64,000 nt of DNA from Nocardioides silvaticus (GCF_003160695.1 NZ_QGDD01000002.1:496001-560000), one strand, 5' to 3'. Counted from the stretch's first letter, positions 16,443 through 26,820 are shown. The notes: generated from the sequence alone by a model not told the origin. A program made the numbers and translations.

Positions 16443-17253
16443 GCAGGTCGCGATCTCCGACGCCGGGGACCCCCGGCTCGCCGACTACCGCGACCTGCGC
16501 GACGTCCAGCTGCGCAAGCACCTCGAGGCCGAGCACGGCCTGTTCCTCGCCGAGGGCGGGAAGGTCGTCCGGCGCGCGGTCGAGGGCGGCTTCGAGGTGC
16601 GCTCGTTCCTGATGGCGCCCCGCTGGCTCGACGGCCTCGCCGACGTGCTGGCCACGACCGACGCACCCTGCTACGTCGTCTCGGAGGCACTCGCCGAGGA
16701 GGTCACCGGCTTCCACGTGCACCGGGGTGCCCTGGCCTCCCTCGTACGACGACCGCTCCCGCCCGTCGTCGACGTCCTCCACGGTGCGCGGTCGGTCGTC
16801 GTCCTCGAGGACATCGTCGACCACTCCAACGTCGGCGCGATCTTCCGCAGTGCCGCCGCGATGGGCTTCGATGCCGCCCTGCTCGCGCCGCGCTGCGCCG
16901 ATCCGCTCTACCGGCGCTCGATCAAGGTCGGCATGGGCGCGGTGTTCAGCCTGCCGTGGACCCGTCTGCCCGACTGGCACGCCGCCTTGCCCGGCCTGTC
17001 GACCGCGGGCTTCACCACGGTCGCGCTCACGCTCGCCGACGACGCCGTACCGATCGAGCAGGCGGTGGCCGGCCTCGACAAGGTCGCGCTCGTGCTCGGC
17101 TCGGAGGGCCACGGCCTGTCGACACGGTGGGAGCAGTCGGCCGACCGGCGCGCGATCATCCCGATGGCGGCCGGCATCGACTCGCTCAACGTGGCGGCCG
17201 CCTCCGCGGTCGCGTGCTACGTCACCGCCGGGCGGGCGGCGGTGGCGGGATGA
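16435..17253 (+). CDS. TrmH-family (SPOUT) RNA methyltransferase
   Basis: A 272-residue 2'-O-ribose methyltransferase. An N-terminal substrate-binding domain is followed by the SPOUT motifs NVGAIFR, VLGSEGHGLS and IPMAAGIDSLNVAAASAVA, which form the trefoil knot that binds SAM. The exact rRNA or tRNA nucleotide is unknown. The ATG start overlaps the siroheme synthase stop codon by 8 nt. Confidence 0.88.
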   Translation: MAEQVAISDAGDPRLADYRDLRDVQLRKHLEAEHGLFLAEGGKVVRRAVEGGFEVRSFLMAPRWLDGLADVLATTDAPCYVVSEALAEEVTGFHVHRGALASLVRRPLPPVVDVLHGARSVVVLEDIVDHSNVGAIFRSAAAMGFDAALLAPRCADPLYRRSIKVGMGAVFSLPWTRLPDWHAALPGLSTAGFTTVALTLADDAVPIEQAVAGLDKVALVLGSEGHGLSTRWEQSADRRAIIPMAAGIDSLNVAAASAVACYVTAGRAAVAG

Positions 17254-17254
17254 C

Positions 17255-17860
17255 TCAGGTCGGCCACTCCGGCGGGTAGTCGCCGGCAGCGGCGTCGTGC
17301 GCCTTCTGGAGCTTCTTGCGCGCCCTGGTGGGAAGCCGGTCCCCGAAGACAGTGCCCCTGGTGTGGTCGGTCTCGTGCTGCAGGCAGCGCGCCAGCAGGC
17401 CGTCACCCTCGAACCGCACCGGCGTCCCGTCCAGGCCGAAACCCTCGACGGTCGCGAACGCGGGGCGGGCGCAGGGGCAGAACGCCCCCGGGAAGGAAAG
17501 GCAGCCCTCGTCGCCGTCGTCCAGCTTGCGACCGCGGTCCTCGGGCACGGTGACGGTGGGGTTGCAGACCACGCCGACGTACCGCTCGCCCGACTCGTCC
17601 GGGCAGTCGAACACGAACATCGCGAGATCGACGCCGATCTGGCAGGCGGCCAGACCGACCCCGTCGGCGGCGTACATCGTCGCGACCATGTCGGCGGCGA
17701 GCGAGCGCAGCTCCTCGCTGCCGTACTGCTCCGCGGTCACCGGTTGCTGCGCACGGTGCATCACCGGAGTGCCCCAGCGGGTGATCGCACGGACCGAACC
17801 GCCACGCGGGAGCGGTCCGTACGGCGCGTTGACGGCCTCGTCGGAGCCCTGGGTCGACAT
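17255..17860 (-). CDS. def: Peptide deformylase
   Basis: Removes the N-formyl group from nascent proteins. All three signature motifs are visible: GVGLAACQIG (67-76), EGCLSFPG with metal ligand Cys120, and QHETDH with His162 and His166 (HExDH variant). 201 residues. ATG 17860 was chosen; TAGGAT is 8 nt upstream, and the frame continues further back without support. Convergent with the SPOUT methyltransferase, 1 nt apart. Confidence 0.92.
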   Translation of the reverse strand: MSTQGSDEAVNAPYGPLPRGGSVRAITRWGTPVMHRAQQPVTAEQYGSEELRSLAADMVATMYAADGVGLAACQIGVDLAMFVFDCPDESGERYVGVVCNPTVTVPEDRGRKLDDGDEGCLSFPGAFCPCARPAFATVEGFGLDGTPVRFEGDGLLARCLQHETDHTRGTVFGDRLPTRARKKLQKAHDAAAGDYPPEWPT

Positions 17861-17941
17861 GGCCACCGATCCTAGGGGGCCCGTTGTGACGAGCCGCACT
17901 CGGCATTTGCCCGCCATTTGGCGACCACCTGTAGCGCTGTG

Positions 17942-17958
17942 TGTAACTCGCAGTTACA
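17942..17958. promoter_or_regulatory. Perfect palindromic operator overlapping the fadE promoter
   Basis: TGTAACTCGCAGTTACA has 7-bp perfect arms with a 3-nt centre, as in TetR-family operators. It overlaps the -10 element TACATT (17955-17960) that lies 6 nt before the acyl-CoA dehydrogenase ATG, so a bound repressor would block RNA polymerase. Regulation by fatty-acid or acyl-CoA levels is inferred from the genes downstream. Confidence 0.75.
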
Positions 17959-17966
17959 TTTGGGCC

Positions 17967-19331
17967 ATGTCCTTGACCAGCAACCTCAGACCGGGCGGGA
18001 AGCACGGGGTCCCGACCAGCGCGCGCCGCGACCCCATCGGCATCCTCGTCGCCGGTCTCAGCAAGCTCGCCCAGAGCGACCTCATCGACCGTGTCGGCCT
18101 GCGCAAGCAGACCGAGCAGGCGGTCTTCACCGTCACCCGCAGCGGGTTCAAGACGATCACGCAGGCGAGCCGGACCTTCGCGAAGGCCGGCAAGAAGGGC
18201 AAGCCGGGCGTCCGCGCGGCCGCCGCGCCCTCGACGGGCGTCTTCGACCTGACGCCCACCGAGGACGAGCAGATGCTCGTCGACGTGGTGGGCGAGTTCG
18301 CGACCGAGGTCGTCCGCCCCGCGGCTGCCGAGGCGGACGCGGCGTGCGCTGCCCCCGACGCGCTGCTGAAGGCGAGCCTCGAGATCGGTCTGCCGATCCT
18401 CGGCCTGCCGGAGGAGCTGGGCGGGGTCTCCGAGGAGCGGTCCGCGATGGCCGGCACCCTCGTCGCCGAGGCGCTCGCCAAGGGCGACATGGGTCTCGCC
18501 GTCGCGTCGCTGGCACCTGGCTCGGTCGCCACCGCGATCGGCCTCTGGGGCACCGACGCCCAGCAGCAGACCTACCTCCCGGCGTTCACCGGGGACGAGG
18601 TGCCGGCCGCCGCGCTGGCGCTCAACGAGCCCACCGTGCTTTTCGACGTCACCAGCCCCGCCACCACCGCGACCAAGGCGGGTGACGGCTACGTGCTCAA
18701 CGGCCGCAAGAGCCAGGTCGCCCGCGGTTCCGACGCCGAGCTGTTCGTCGTCGGTGCCTCGCTCGACGGCAAGCCGGTGCTGTTCCTCGTGGAGTCCTCG
18801 ACCGAGGGCCTCACCATCGAGGGCGACCCCGCCATGGGGGTCCGCGCCGCGGGCATGACGACGCTGGAGCTGAAGGACGTCAAGGTCCCGGCCGACGCGG
18901 TCCTCGGCGAGACCGACGGCTCGACGTACCTCGAGTGCGTCCGCCTCTCGCGGCTCGCATGGTGTGCGCTCGCGGTCGGCACCGGTCAGGCCGTGCTCGA
19001 CTACGTGACGCCGTACGTCAAGGAGCGCGAGGCGTTCGGCGAGCCGATCGCCAACCGGCAGTCGGTGGCGTTCATGGTCGCGAACATCGCGATCGAGCTG
19101 CAGGCGATGCGGCTGCTGACCTACCGCGCCGCCGCCCGGGCCGCTGCCGGCAAGGACTTCAGCAAGCAGGTCGCCCTGGCCCGCAAGCTGTGCGCGGACC
19201 GCGGCATGCAGATCGGCAACGACGGCGTGCAGCTGCTCGGTGGACACGGCTACGTCAAGGAACACCCGGTGGAGCGGTGGTACCGCGACCTGCGTGCCGT
19301 CGGGATCATGGAAGGGACGGTGCTGGTCTGA
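17967..19331 (+). CDS. Acyl-CoA dehydrogenase family protein
   Basis: A 454-residue acyl-CoA dehydrogenase with an N-terminal extension of about 80 residues rich in basic residues. The conserved core includes LALNEPT, the FAD-binding region and RLSRLAWCALAVGTGQAVLDYVTPYVKEREAFGEPIANRQSV in the C-terminal domain, ending EGTVLV with the catalytic-position Glu. It pairs with a second dehydrogenase whose ATG overlaps the stop by 1 nt, resembling the mycobacterial fadE24-fadE23 pair. TACATT lies 6 nt upstream (leaderless), overlapping the operator. Confidence 0.85.
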   Translation: MSLTSNLRPGGKHGVPTSARRDPIGILVAGLSKLAQSDLIDRVGLRKQTEQAVFTVTRSGFKTITQASRTFAKAGKKGKPGVRAAAAPSTGVFDLTPTEDEQMLVDVVGEFATEVVRPAAAEADAACAAPDALLKASLEIGLPILGLPEELGGVSEERSAMAGTLVAEALAKGDMGLAVASLAPGSVATAIGLWGTDAQQQTYLPAFTGDEVPAAALALNEPTVLFDVTSPATTATKAGDGYVLNGRKSQVARGSDAELFVVGASLDGKPVLFLVESSTEGLTIEGDPAMGVRAAGMTTLELKDVKVPADAVLGETDGSTYLECVRLSRLAWCALAVGTGQAVLDYVTPYVKEREAFGEPIANRQSVAFMVANIAIELQAMRLLTYRAAARAAAGKDFSKQVALARKLCADRGMQIGNDGVQLLGGHGYVKEHPVERWYRDLRAVGIMEGTVLV

Positions 19332-20545
19332 TGGCCATCAACCTCGAGGTGCCCAAGAAGCACCGCCAGCTGATCGACCAGGCGCACCAGGTCGCGATGA
19401 ACATGCTGCGACCGATCTCGCGCAAGTACGACATCGCCGAGCACGAGTACCCCAAGGAGCTCGACATGCTCGCGGCGATGATCGACGGGCTCGCCGAGTC
19501 CGGCGCCAGCGAGGGTGCGGGCGCCGCCGGCGTGCGCCGCGACTCCAGCGAGGACGACGGCAAGGTCCGCAACGGCTCCAACCTGGCGTCGGTGACCTCG
19601 GTCGCCGAGATGTGCTGGGGCGACGTGGGCCTGCTGCTGTCGATGCCGCGCCAGGGCCTCGGCAACTCCGCCATCGCGTCGGTGGCGAACGACGAGCAGC
19701 TCGAGCGCTTCGCCGGCAAGTGGGCATCGATGGCGATCACCGAGCCCAGCTTCGGCTCCGACTCGGCGGCCATCTCCACCACCGCCGTCCTCGACGGCGA
19801 CGAGTACGTCATCAACGGCGAGAAGATCTTCGTCACCTCCGGTGAGCGCTCCGACTGCATCGTGGTCTGGGCGACCCTCGACAAGTCGCTCGGCCGCGCG
19901 GCGATCAAGTCGTTCGTGGTCGAGAAGGACACCCCGGGCGTGAAGGTCGAGCGGCTCGAGGAGAAGCTCGGCATCCGCGCCTCCGACACCGCGGTGATCA
20001 CGTTCACCGACGCCCGCGTGCCCAAGGAGAACCTCCTCGGCTCACCGGAAATCAATGTCGAGCAGGGCTTCGCCGGGGCGATGGCGACCTTCGACAACAC
20101 CCGCCCGCTGGTGGCCGCGATGGCGGTCGGCTGCGCTCGGGCGGCGCTCGACCTGACCCGTGACCTGCTGAAGGAGGCCGGCGTCGAGGTCGACTACGAC
20201 AAGCCCGCCAACCTCCAGTCGGCGGCAGCGGCGCGGTTCCTGCAGCTCGAGGCGGACTGGGAGGCCGGGCGGCTGCTCACCCTCCAGGCGGCCTGGATGG
20301 CCGACAACCGCAAGCCCAACTCGCTCGAGGCGTCGATGGCGAAGGCCAAGGCCGGGCGGGTCGGCTCCGACGTGACGCTCAGCTGCGTCGAGCTGTGCGC
20401 GTCGGTGGGCTACTCCGAGACCGAGCTCCTCGAGAAGTGGGCGCGCGACTCCAAGATCCTCGACATCTTCGAGGGCACCCAGCAGATCCAGCAGCTCATC
20501 ATCGCTCGTCGGCTGCTCGGCCTGTCGAGCGCCGAGCTCAAGTAG
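19331..20545 (+). CDS. Acyl-CoA dehydrogenase
   Basis: A 404-residue acyl-CoA dehydrogenase. ITEPSFGSDSAAI, INGEKIFVTSGER and FDNTRPLVAAMAVGCARAALDLTRD are core FAD/substrate motifs, and the catalytic Glu is in FEGTQQIQQL near the end. It catalyses the first oxidation of a beta-oxidation-like pathway. Its start codon overlaps the upstream stop (TGATG), so both subunits may be made in equal amounts and form one complex, which is inference. Substrate chain length unknown. Confidence 0.88.
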   Translation: MAINLEVPKKHRQLIDQAHQVAMNMLRPISRKYDIAEHEYPKELDMLAAMIDGLAESGASEGAGAAGVRRDSSEDDGKVRNGSNLASVTSVAEMCWGDVGLLLSMPRQGLGNSAIASVANDEQLERFAGKWASMAITEPSFGSDSAAISTTAVLDGDEYVINGEKIFVTSGERSDCIVVWATLDKSLGRAAIKSFVVEKDTPGVKVERLEEKLGIRASDTAVITFTDARVPKENLLGSPEINVEQGFAGAMATFDNTRPLVAAMAVGCARAALDLTRDLLKEAGVEVDYDKPANLQSAAAARFLQLEADWEAGRLLTLQAAWMADNRKPNSLEASMAKAKAGRVGSDVTLSCVELCASVGYSETELLEKWARDSKILDIFEGTQQIQQLIIARRLLGLSSAELK

Positions 20546-20561
20546 CAGGCGTACGGCGTAC

Positions 20562-20597
20562 GGCGGAGCCTGTTGCCCTCGCGGGCCAGGCTCCGCC
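20562..20597 (+). terminator. Hairpin after the acyl-CoA dehydrogenase operon
   Basis: Perfect 11-bp arms GGCGGAGCCTG (20562-20572) and CAGGCTCCGCC (20587-20597) with a 14-nt loop, 16 nt after the stop codon. It has no T tract. Confidence 0.65.
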
Positions 20598-20609
20598 ACG
20601 CTGTCGCCC

Positions 20610-20921
20610 GTGGTCCAACAGCTCCCGGAGGCGACGGCCGAGCGCCGACCCTCCTGGTACCAGCGCTCCCTCCGCTGGCTGGCCTGGCTCGGCTTCCTTG
20701 CCGCCGCTGTCCTCAACTCGCAGCAGGCCTCCTTCGGCGCCGTCGAGCTCCTCCTGCTCGCGGTCGCCATCGGCATCAGCATCTGGTGCGTCGCCTCGCC
20801 GCTCGGCGGACCGAAGCTGGACCTCACCCAGCCTCGCCACGTGCTGGGCGAGTTCGTCAGCCGCACCAACTGGGCGCTCGTCCTGATCGTCGCGGGGACG
20901 TTCACCGCCCGCCGCCGCTGA
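20610..20921 (+). CDS. Small membrane protein
   Basis: A 103-residue protein with two predicted helices (about 22-36 and 45-62) and a third short hydrophobic stretch near 90. Unknown function. GTG start at 20610; CACGCT lies 7 nt upstream, possibly a leaderless promoter. It is convergent with galK, with 4 nt between the stops. Confidence 0.6.
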   Translation: MVQQLPEATAERRPSWYQRSLRWLAWLGFLAAAVLNSQQASFGAVELLLLAVAIGISIWCVASPLGGPKLDLTQPRHVLGEFVSRTNWALVLIVAGTFTARRR

Positions 20922-20925
20922 CCGG

Positions 20926-22044
20926 CTACGCGCCGCGGGTGAGGGTGGCGCCGGCGGCGGGAAGCACCAGCCGGTGGGCGGGCTGCTCGTAGCCGGCGTC
21001 GGCGAAGGCGCTGTCCACGGCGTCACGCACGACGGCCGCGCCGTCCTCGGCCACCAGCGCGATCGCGGAGCCGCCGAAGCCGCCGCCGGTCAGCCGGGCG
21101 CCGAGGGCACCGGCGTCGACCGCCGTGGCGACGGCGAGGTCGAGCTCGGGCGTGGACGCGGCGAAGTCGCCCTTGAGCGAGGTGTGGGAAGCGGTGAGGA
21201 TCGCGCCGACCTCGGACCAGTCGCCGGCCGCGACCGCCGTGATCACGTCCTCGACGCGGGAGCTCTCGGAGACGACGTGGCGGGCGCGGGCACGGTGCAC
21301 GTCGTCGTCGAGGCGGCTGAGGTCGTCGGGCCAGGCCAGTCCGATGCGGGGAAGACCCAGCGACGCCGCGGCGGCGTCGCACTCCTTGCGTCGCTGCGCG
21401 TAGCCGCCGTCGGCGTCCGCCAGCTCGTGCCCGGCGCCGGTGTCCATCACGAGGACCGTGAGTCCTGCCTCCCGCAGCGCCAGGGGCACCTGCCGCACGC
21501 TGGTGTCGGCGAAGTCGATGAGCAGTCCGTGGTCGGGCTGGCCCAGGAGCGAGACCAGCTGGTCCATGCCACCGGTGGGCGCGCCGACGTACTCCGTCTC
21601 CGCCCGGGTGCACAGGCCGGCGAACGCCTGCCGGCTGCCGGGGTCGAGGGGCCGGTCGACCAGGGCGGCCAGGGCGAGCACGACCGAGCACTCGAGGGCG
21701 GCCGAGCTCGACAACCCGGCTCCCCGGGGGAGGTCGCTGTCGACCACCAGGTCGAGCCCGGTGACCGGCCAGCCGTCCTCCTGCGCTGCCCAGAGCACCC
21801 CTGCGACGTACCGCACCCAGTCGGGCAGGGCCGCGCGCTGGTCGAAGGCGATGTCGCCGAGGCGGCCGGTCCAGCCGTCGGGGTAGGCGTCGGACCGGAT
21901 CCGCAGCCGGTCGTCGCCGCGGGCCCGCGCGAGCGTCGTGGTGACCAGCGGGATGGCGAACGGCAGGCAGAGCCCCCCGTTGTAGTCGGTGTGGTCGCCG
22001 ATCAGGTTGACCCGGCCTGGGGCGCGGGCGGTCACCGAGGTCAC
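20926..22044 (-). CDS. galK: Galactokinase
   Basis: A GHMP kinase of 372 residues. The galactokinase signature GRVNLIGDHTDYNGG is at about residues 10-24, with Asp at the usual Glu position, the ATP loop PRGAGLSSSAALE at about 106-118, and LTGGGFGGSAIALV in the third motif. It phosphorylates galactose for the Leloir pathway. No galT or galE neighbours occur here. GTG start; divergent from guaB1 with 35 bp between the start codons. Confidence 0.9.
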   Translation of the reverse strand: MTSVTARAPGRVNLIGDHTDYNGGLCLPFAIPLVTTTLARARGDDRLRIRSDAYPDGWTGRLGDIAFDQRAALPDWVRYVAGVLWAAQEDGWPVTGLDLVVDSDLPRGAGLSSSAALECSVVLALAALVDRPLDPGSRQAFAGLCTRAETEYVGAPTGGMDQLVSLLGQPDHGLLIDFADTSVRQVPLALREAGLTVLVMDTGAGHELADADGGYAQRRKECDAAAASLGLPRIGLAWPDDLSRLDDDVHRARARHVVSESSRVEDVITAVAAGDWSEVGAILTASHTSLKGDFAASTPELDLAVATAVDAGALGARLTGGGFGGSAIALVAEDGAAVVRDAVDSAFADAGYEQPAHRLVLPAAGATLTRGA

Positions 22045-22070
22045 CCCTCATCATTACCCGGCGCAGATAG

Positions 22071-23519
<1,449 letters not shown>

Positions 23520-23541
23520 CCCCGCGACCCCTGCCGGCCGG

Positions 23542-23574
23542 ACGGCTCCGCGGGATCCGAGCGCCAGGAGCCGT
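23542..23574 (+). terminator. Hairpin after guaB1
   Basis: Arms ACGGCTCC (23542-23549) and GGAGCCGT (23567-23574), a perfect 8-bp stem with a 17-nt loop. An overlapping alternative hairpin, CCCGCG (23521-23526) with CGCGGG (23549-23554), could fold instead. No T tract. Confidence 0.5.
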
Positions 23575-23642
23575 AACTCGGCGCAAGTAAAACTGTTGCC
23601 ATATGTGAGCACGAATCCCTCACCTCTGAATAGGCTTCCGCT

Positions 23643-24965
23643 ATGTCCCTCACGCTCCCGAGGGCTCTGCGTCGCGGCATTCTCGGCGTCGTAACAGCCC
23701 TGCTCGCTGCCCTTGTCACCGTCGTCGACATCGGCGGCCTCACCACGTCGGTCGCGCACGCAGCTGCGCCGGCCGGCACCGAACCCGTCTACCACGCCGT
23801 CAGCGGCGGCACCCGGATCAACGTGGCCGGTGTCGTGAAGTCCGACCTGACCGCGGCCAGCTCGCTGCGCGTCGAGACGGCACCCCGCGCGGTCGAGAAC
23901 AAGACCGCCAACGTCGACGTCCTCAACGGCGTCGCGCACGTCGAGGCCATCCAGTCGCGCAACAGCACCCGCAAGGTGCTGGGCGGCATCGAGGTGTCCT
24001 CCTACGCGCGCATCGCCGGCGTGAGCCTGCTCAACGGCCTGATCAAGGCCGACGCGATCGAGACCACCGCCACCGCGACCATCCGCAACGGTGAGGTGTC
24101 GCGCACCGGCAAGACCCGGTTCGTCGGCGTCAAGATCGGCAACCAGAAGATCCCGTTCAACGTGCCGAAGAACACCGGCATCACGATCCCCGGCGTCCTC
24201 AGCGTCGTGGTCAACGACGTGCGCGGCCAGGTGGGTGGCGACGCGCTCATCAAGTCCCAGGCCACCGGCCTTCGCATCGTCCTCCTCAAGCCCCAGGCCG
24301 GCCTCAGCGCCGGGGCATCGATCGAGCTCACCCCGACCATGGCGCGGATCCTGATCCCGGAGCCGATCGAGGGCTCCCCGGCGTTCGGCTACGCCTACTC
24401 CACCCAGGTGGGCGTCCACGTCGGTGACGCGCTCAACATCCGGTCGGCCCCGACCGCGGTCGTGATCTGCCCCGCGGGCGGCACCAACGGGGTCGAGCTC
24501 GACAACAGCACCGCGAAGGTGCTGCTGCCGGGCGTCGTGAAGGCCAACGTGCTCAGCAACACGGCCAACGCGACCGTCACCAGCGACCTCACCGACGCGA
24601 CCATGTCGGCGAGGATCGGGGCGGTCAACCTGCTCAACGGCCTGATCACGCTCAACGCGGTCACAGCAGAAGCCCATGTGGTCAAGAGCGGCACTGATCC
24701 GACCGTCAAGGAAGCGACCGCCAAGATCGTCGGCCTGACGATCGCCGGCAAGTCGATCCCGATCGGCGTGGAGCCGAACACGACGATCGAGGTGCCGGGG
24801 CTGGTGAAGGTCATCATCAACGAGCAGACCGACCTGCCGTTCCCGTACGACGGCATCGCGGTGCGGGCGCTGCACATCCAGGCGCTGCCCGGTGCGCCGA
24901 AGGACATCGCCGGCATCGACATCGAGGTCGGCGTCGCAGGGGCCTGGGTCCTCCGTACTCCCTGA
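23643..24965 (+). CDS. Secreted protein with duplicated choice-of-anchor-P-like domain
   Basis: A 440-residue exported protein with a signal peptide cleaved near residue 40 (SVAHA-AAPAG). The mature part holds two related units about 200 residues apart: ARIAGVSLLNGLIKADAIET near 122 corresponds to ARIGAVNLLNGLITLNAV near 323, and VPKNTGITIPGVLSVVVND near 175 to VEPNTTIEVPGLVKVIINE near 376. The pattern resembles choice-of-anchor P family proteins. No catalytic motif; probably structural or cell-surface. TAGGCT lies 6 nt before the ATG. Confidence 0.75.
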   Translation: MSLTLPRALRRGILGVVTALLAALVTVVDIGGLTTSVAHAAAPAGTEPVYHAVSGGTRINVAGVVKSDLTAASSLRVETAPRAVENKTANVDVLNGVAHVEAIQSRNSTRKVLGGIEVSSYARIAGVSLLNGLIKADAIETTATATIRNGEVSRTGKTRFVGVKIGNQKIPFNVPKNTGITIPGVLSVVVNDVRGQVGGDALIKSQATGLRIVLLKPQAGLSAGASIELTPTMARILIPEPIEGSPAFGYAYSTQVGVHVGDALNIRSAPTAVVICPAGGTNGVELDNSTAKVLLPGVVKANVLSNTANATVTSDLTDATMSARIGAVNLLNGLITLNAVTAEAHVVKSGTDPTVKEATAKIVGLTIAGKSIPIGVEPNTTIEVPGLVKVIINEQTDLPFPYDGIAVRALHIQALPGAPKDIAGIDIEVGVAGAWVLRTP

Positions 24966-24979
24966 CCCCGACGAGAACA

Positions 24980-25022
24980 CGAGGCGCCGCCGGTCCGATC
25001 GGGCTGGCGGCGTCCTCGTTTT
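24980..25022 (+). terminator. Intrinsic terminator with T tract
   Basis: Arms CGAGGCGCCGCC (24980-24991) and GGCGGCGTCCTCG (25006-25018, one bulged T), followed by TTTT at 25019-25022. One of the few classical rho-independent terminators in the window. It sits 15 nt after the stop codon and only 17 nt before the kinase start. Confidence 0.8.
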
Positions 25023-25038
25023 CTGTCAGGATGACGGC

Positions 25039-26064
25039 GTGGAGGAGGTCGGTCGGTACGTCGTTCTCAACCGGATCGGCGTCGGCGCTCACGCCGCGGT
25101 CTACCGGGCCGAGGATCCCGTGCTCGACCAGCTGGTCGCGCTGAAGGTGCTGGCGGCGCACGTGGCCTTCGACCCCGACGGCCGCGAGCGGTTCATCAAG
25201 GAGGCCCGGGTCATGCGGCGGATCGCCTCGCCGCGCACGGCCGCCGTCCACGACGTCGCGCAGCTCCCGGACGGCCGGCCCTACCTGGTGCTCGAGCTGG
25301 CCGAGCGCGGCACGCTGGCCGACCGGGTCGAGGCCGTCGAGACCGGCGGCACGCCGCTCACCACCGACGACGTGCGGGCGGTCGCGTCCGCGCTCGGGTC
25401 GGCCCTGGCCGCCATCCACGACCGCGGCGTCGTGCACCGTGACATCAAGCCGTCCAACATCCTCGTGCGGCCGGCGCCGGACGGGCACCCGCCGGACGGC
25501 TTCCCGGGCGGTCGGCTGCTGCGGGACGACGACTTCCTCGTGCTCACCGACTTCGGTCTGGCGAAGGCCCTGGAGTCGACCCGGCTCGTGACCGCAGCGG
25601 TCGGGACCCCGGCCTACATGGCTCCCGAGCAGGCCGCTGTCGGCGCTCCGATCGACGGCCGGGCCGACATCTTCGCGGCGTCGGCGGTCGTCGCCGAGCT
25701 GCTCGAGCTCACCGAGGGACCGCGGGACGCCCGCGTGCACGCCGTGCTCGGGCGCGGGATGTCCCGGGACCGTGAGCAGCGGCAGCCCGACGCCCGCACC
25801 TGGTCGGAGGAGCTGGTCGGCGCCCTGGACAGCATCCGCGCGACCGTCACCATCCCGAGCCGGGCGACGCAGCACGCCGCACCGGCGCGACCCGCCTCCC
25901 CGGTGCCCGACGCCCAACCGGCCGGGTTCGCCGGCCAGCCGGAGGTGGTCGTCGTCCGTGGCGGCGTTCCCGGAGGGCCGGTGCTGGTCGCGGTGCTCGT
26001 CGCCGCCCTGATCGTGGTCGCGGTCGTGATCCTGGTCCTTCTCGACACCACCGGAGGTGCGTAG
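25039..26064 (+). CDS. Membrane-anchored Ser/Thr protein kinase
   Basis: A 341-residue PknB-like (Hanks-type) kinase. IGVGAHAAV is the glycine loop, Lys36 the ATP lysine, HRDIKPSN carries Asp135, TDFGLAK the Mg-binding Asp171, and GTPAYMAPEQA the activation segment. The C-lobe is shorter than usual. One transmembrane helix (about 318-338) follows and there is no extracellular sensor domain. The stop codon overlaps the next gene's start (TAGTG). GTG start at 25039. Confidence 0.85.
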   Translation: MEEVGRYVVLNRIGVGAHAAVYRAEDPVLDQLVALKVLAAHVAFDPDGRERFIKEARVMRRIASPRTAAVHDVAQLPDGRPYLVLELAERGTLADRVEAVETGGTPLTTDDVRAVASALGSALAAIHDRGVVHRDIKPSNILVRPAPDGHPPDGFPGGRLLRDDDFLVLTDFGLAKALESTRLVTAAVGTPAYMAPEQAAVGAPIDGRADIFAASAVVAELLELTEGPRDARVHAVLGRGMSRDREQRQPDARTWSEELVGALDSIRATVTIPSRATQHAAPARPASPVPDAQPAGFAGQPEVVVVRGGVPGGPVLVAVLVAALIVVAVVILVLLDTTGGA

Positions 26065-26699
26065 TGACTGACCCGGCCATCCTGCAGACGGCCGCGGGCG
26101 GCGATCCGGCCGCGCGCGGAGCGGTCGTCGCCGAGTTCGCCGGTGCCGGGAAGGACGACCGGGTGGCGATCCTCGACGGCCTCGCGCTGCACGGCGCGGG
26201 GGGAGCACTCCCCGCCACCGAGCTGCTGCTCGAGCTCGTGCACAAGCACCGGATCGCCCACCCGGCGATCACGACGCTGCTCGTCGACCCGGCCGACATC
26301 GAGGACGCTGCCCAGCTGACGCTGATCGCGGTGCTCGAGAAGATCGACCAGTTCGAGGGGCGCGCCCGCTTCCAGACCTGGGTGCGGGCCATCGCCCGCA
26401 ACGAGGCGCTCCAGCTGCTGCGCCGCAAGCAGCGCAAGTCGGAGCCGTCCGGCGAGGAGGTGCCCGAGGAGTGGGCGTTCGCCCGCCGGCTCAGCTCCGT
26501 GGTCGCCGACGAGGTCGCCGTGCGACAGGCGCTGGAACGGGTGCCGGAGCCCTACCGCGAGGCGCTCGTCCTGCGGGAGTTCGACGGCCTCGGCTACGAC
26601 GAGATCGCCGAGCGGCTGGGGGTGCCGGTCGGCACCGTGCGCTCCCGCATCGCACGAGCGCGGGACCTGCTGGCCAAGCAGACCTGGAGCTGGACCTAG
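26064..26699 (+). CDS. RNA polymerase sigma factor, ECF/sigma-70 family
   Basis: A 211-residue sigma factor. Region 2 (DIEDAAQLTLIAVLEKIDQFEGRARFQTWVRAIARNEAL) and region 4 (ALERVPEPYREALVLREFDGLGYDEIAERLGVPVGTVRSRIARAR) are clear. About 60 extra N-terminal residues precede region 2 and are not typical of ECF factors. The GTG start overlaps the kinase stop, with GGAGG upstream, so kinase and sigma are translationally coupled. No anti-sigma gene is adjacent; phosphorylation by the kinase is a plausible control, which is inference. Confidence 0.85.
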   Translation: MTDPAILQTAAGGDPAARGAVVAEFAGAGKDDRVAILDGLALHGAGGALPATELLLELVHKHRIAHPAITTLLVDPADIEDAAQLTLIAVLEKIDQFEGRARFQTWVRAIARNEALQLLRRKQRKSEPSGEEVPEEWAFARRLSSVVADEVAVRQALERVPEPYREALVLREFDGLGYDEIAERLGVPVGTVRSRIARARDLLAKQTWSWT

Positions 26700-26741
26700 G
26701 CGGTCCCGCGGGCGGCGGGAGAAAAAAGTTCGGCAGATCCG

Positions 26742-26769
26742 GGAACTGAAGGGGGTCCGGGCCGCATCC
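26742..26769 (+). promoter_or_regulatory. ECF-like promoter candidate for the RTX gene
   Basis: GGAACT (26742-26747) followed after 16 nt by GCATCC resembles an ECF -35 element with a plausible -10. It lies downstream of the sigma factor gene and upstream of the RTX gene. A hairpin with arms ACCGGCC (26780-26786) and GGCCGGT (26792-26798) lies between it and the ribosome-binding site. Confidence 0.45.
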
Positions 26770-26820
26770 GGTGGATGAGACCGGCCGCAGGGGCCGGTCC
26801 CGAACCCCAGGAGACACCCA

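Noticed and set aside
17316..17966. N-terminal extension of the acyl-CoA dehydrogenase over the deformylase gene
   Set aside because: The frame is open but antisense to def. The operator, TACATT and ATG 17967 define the real start.
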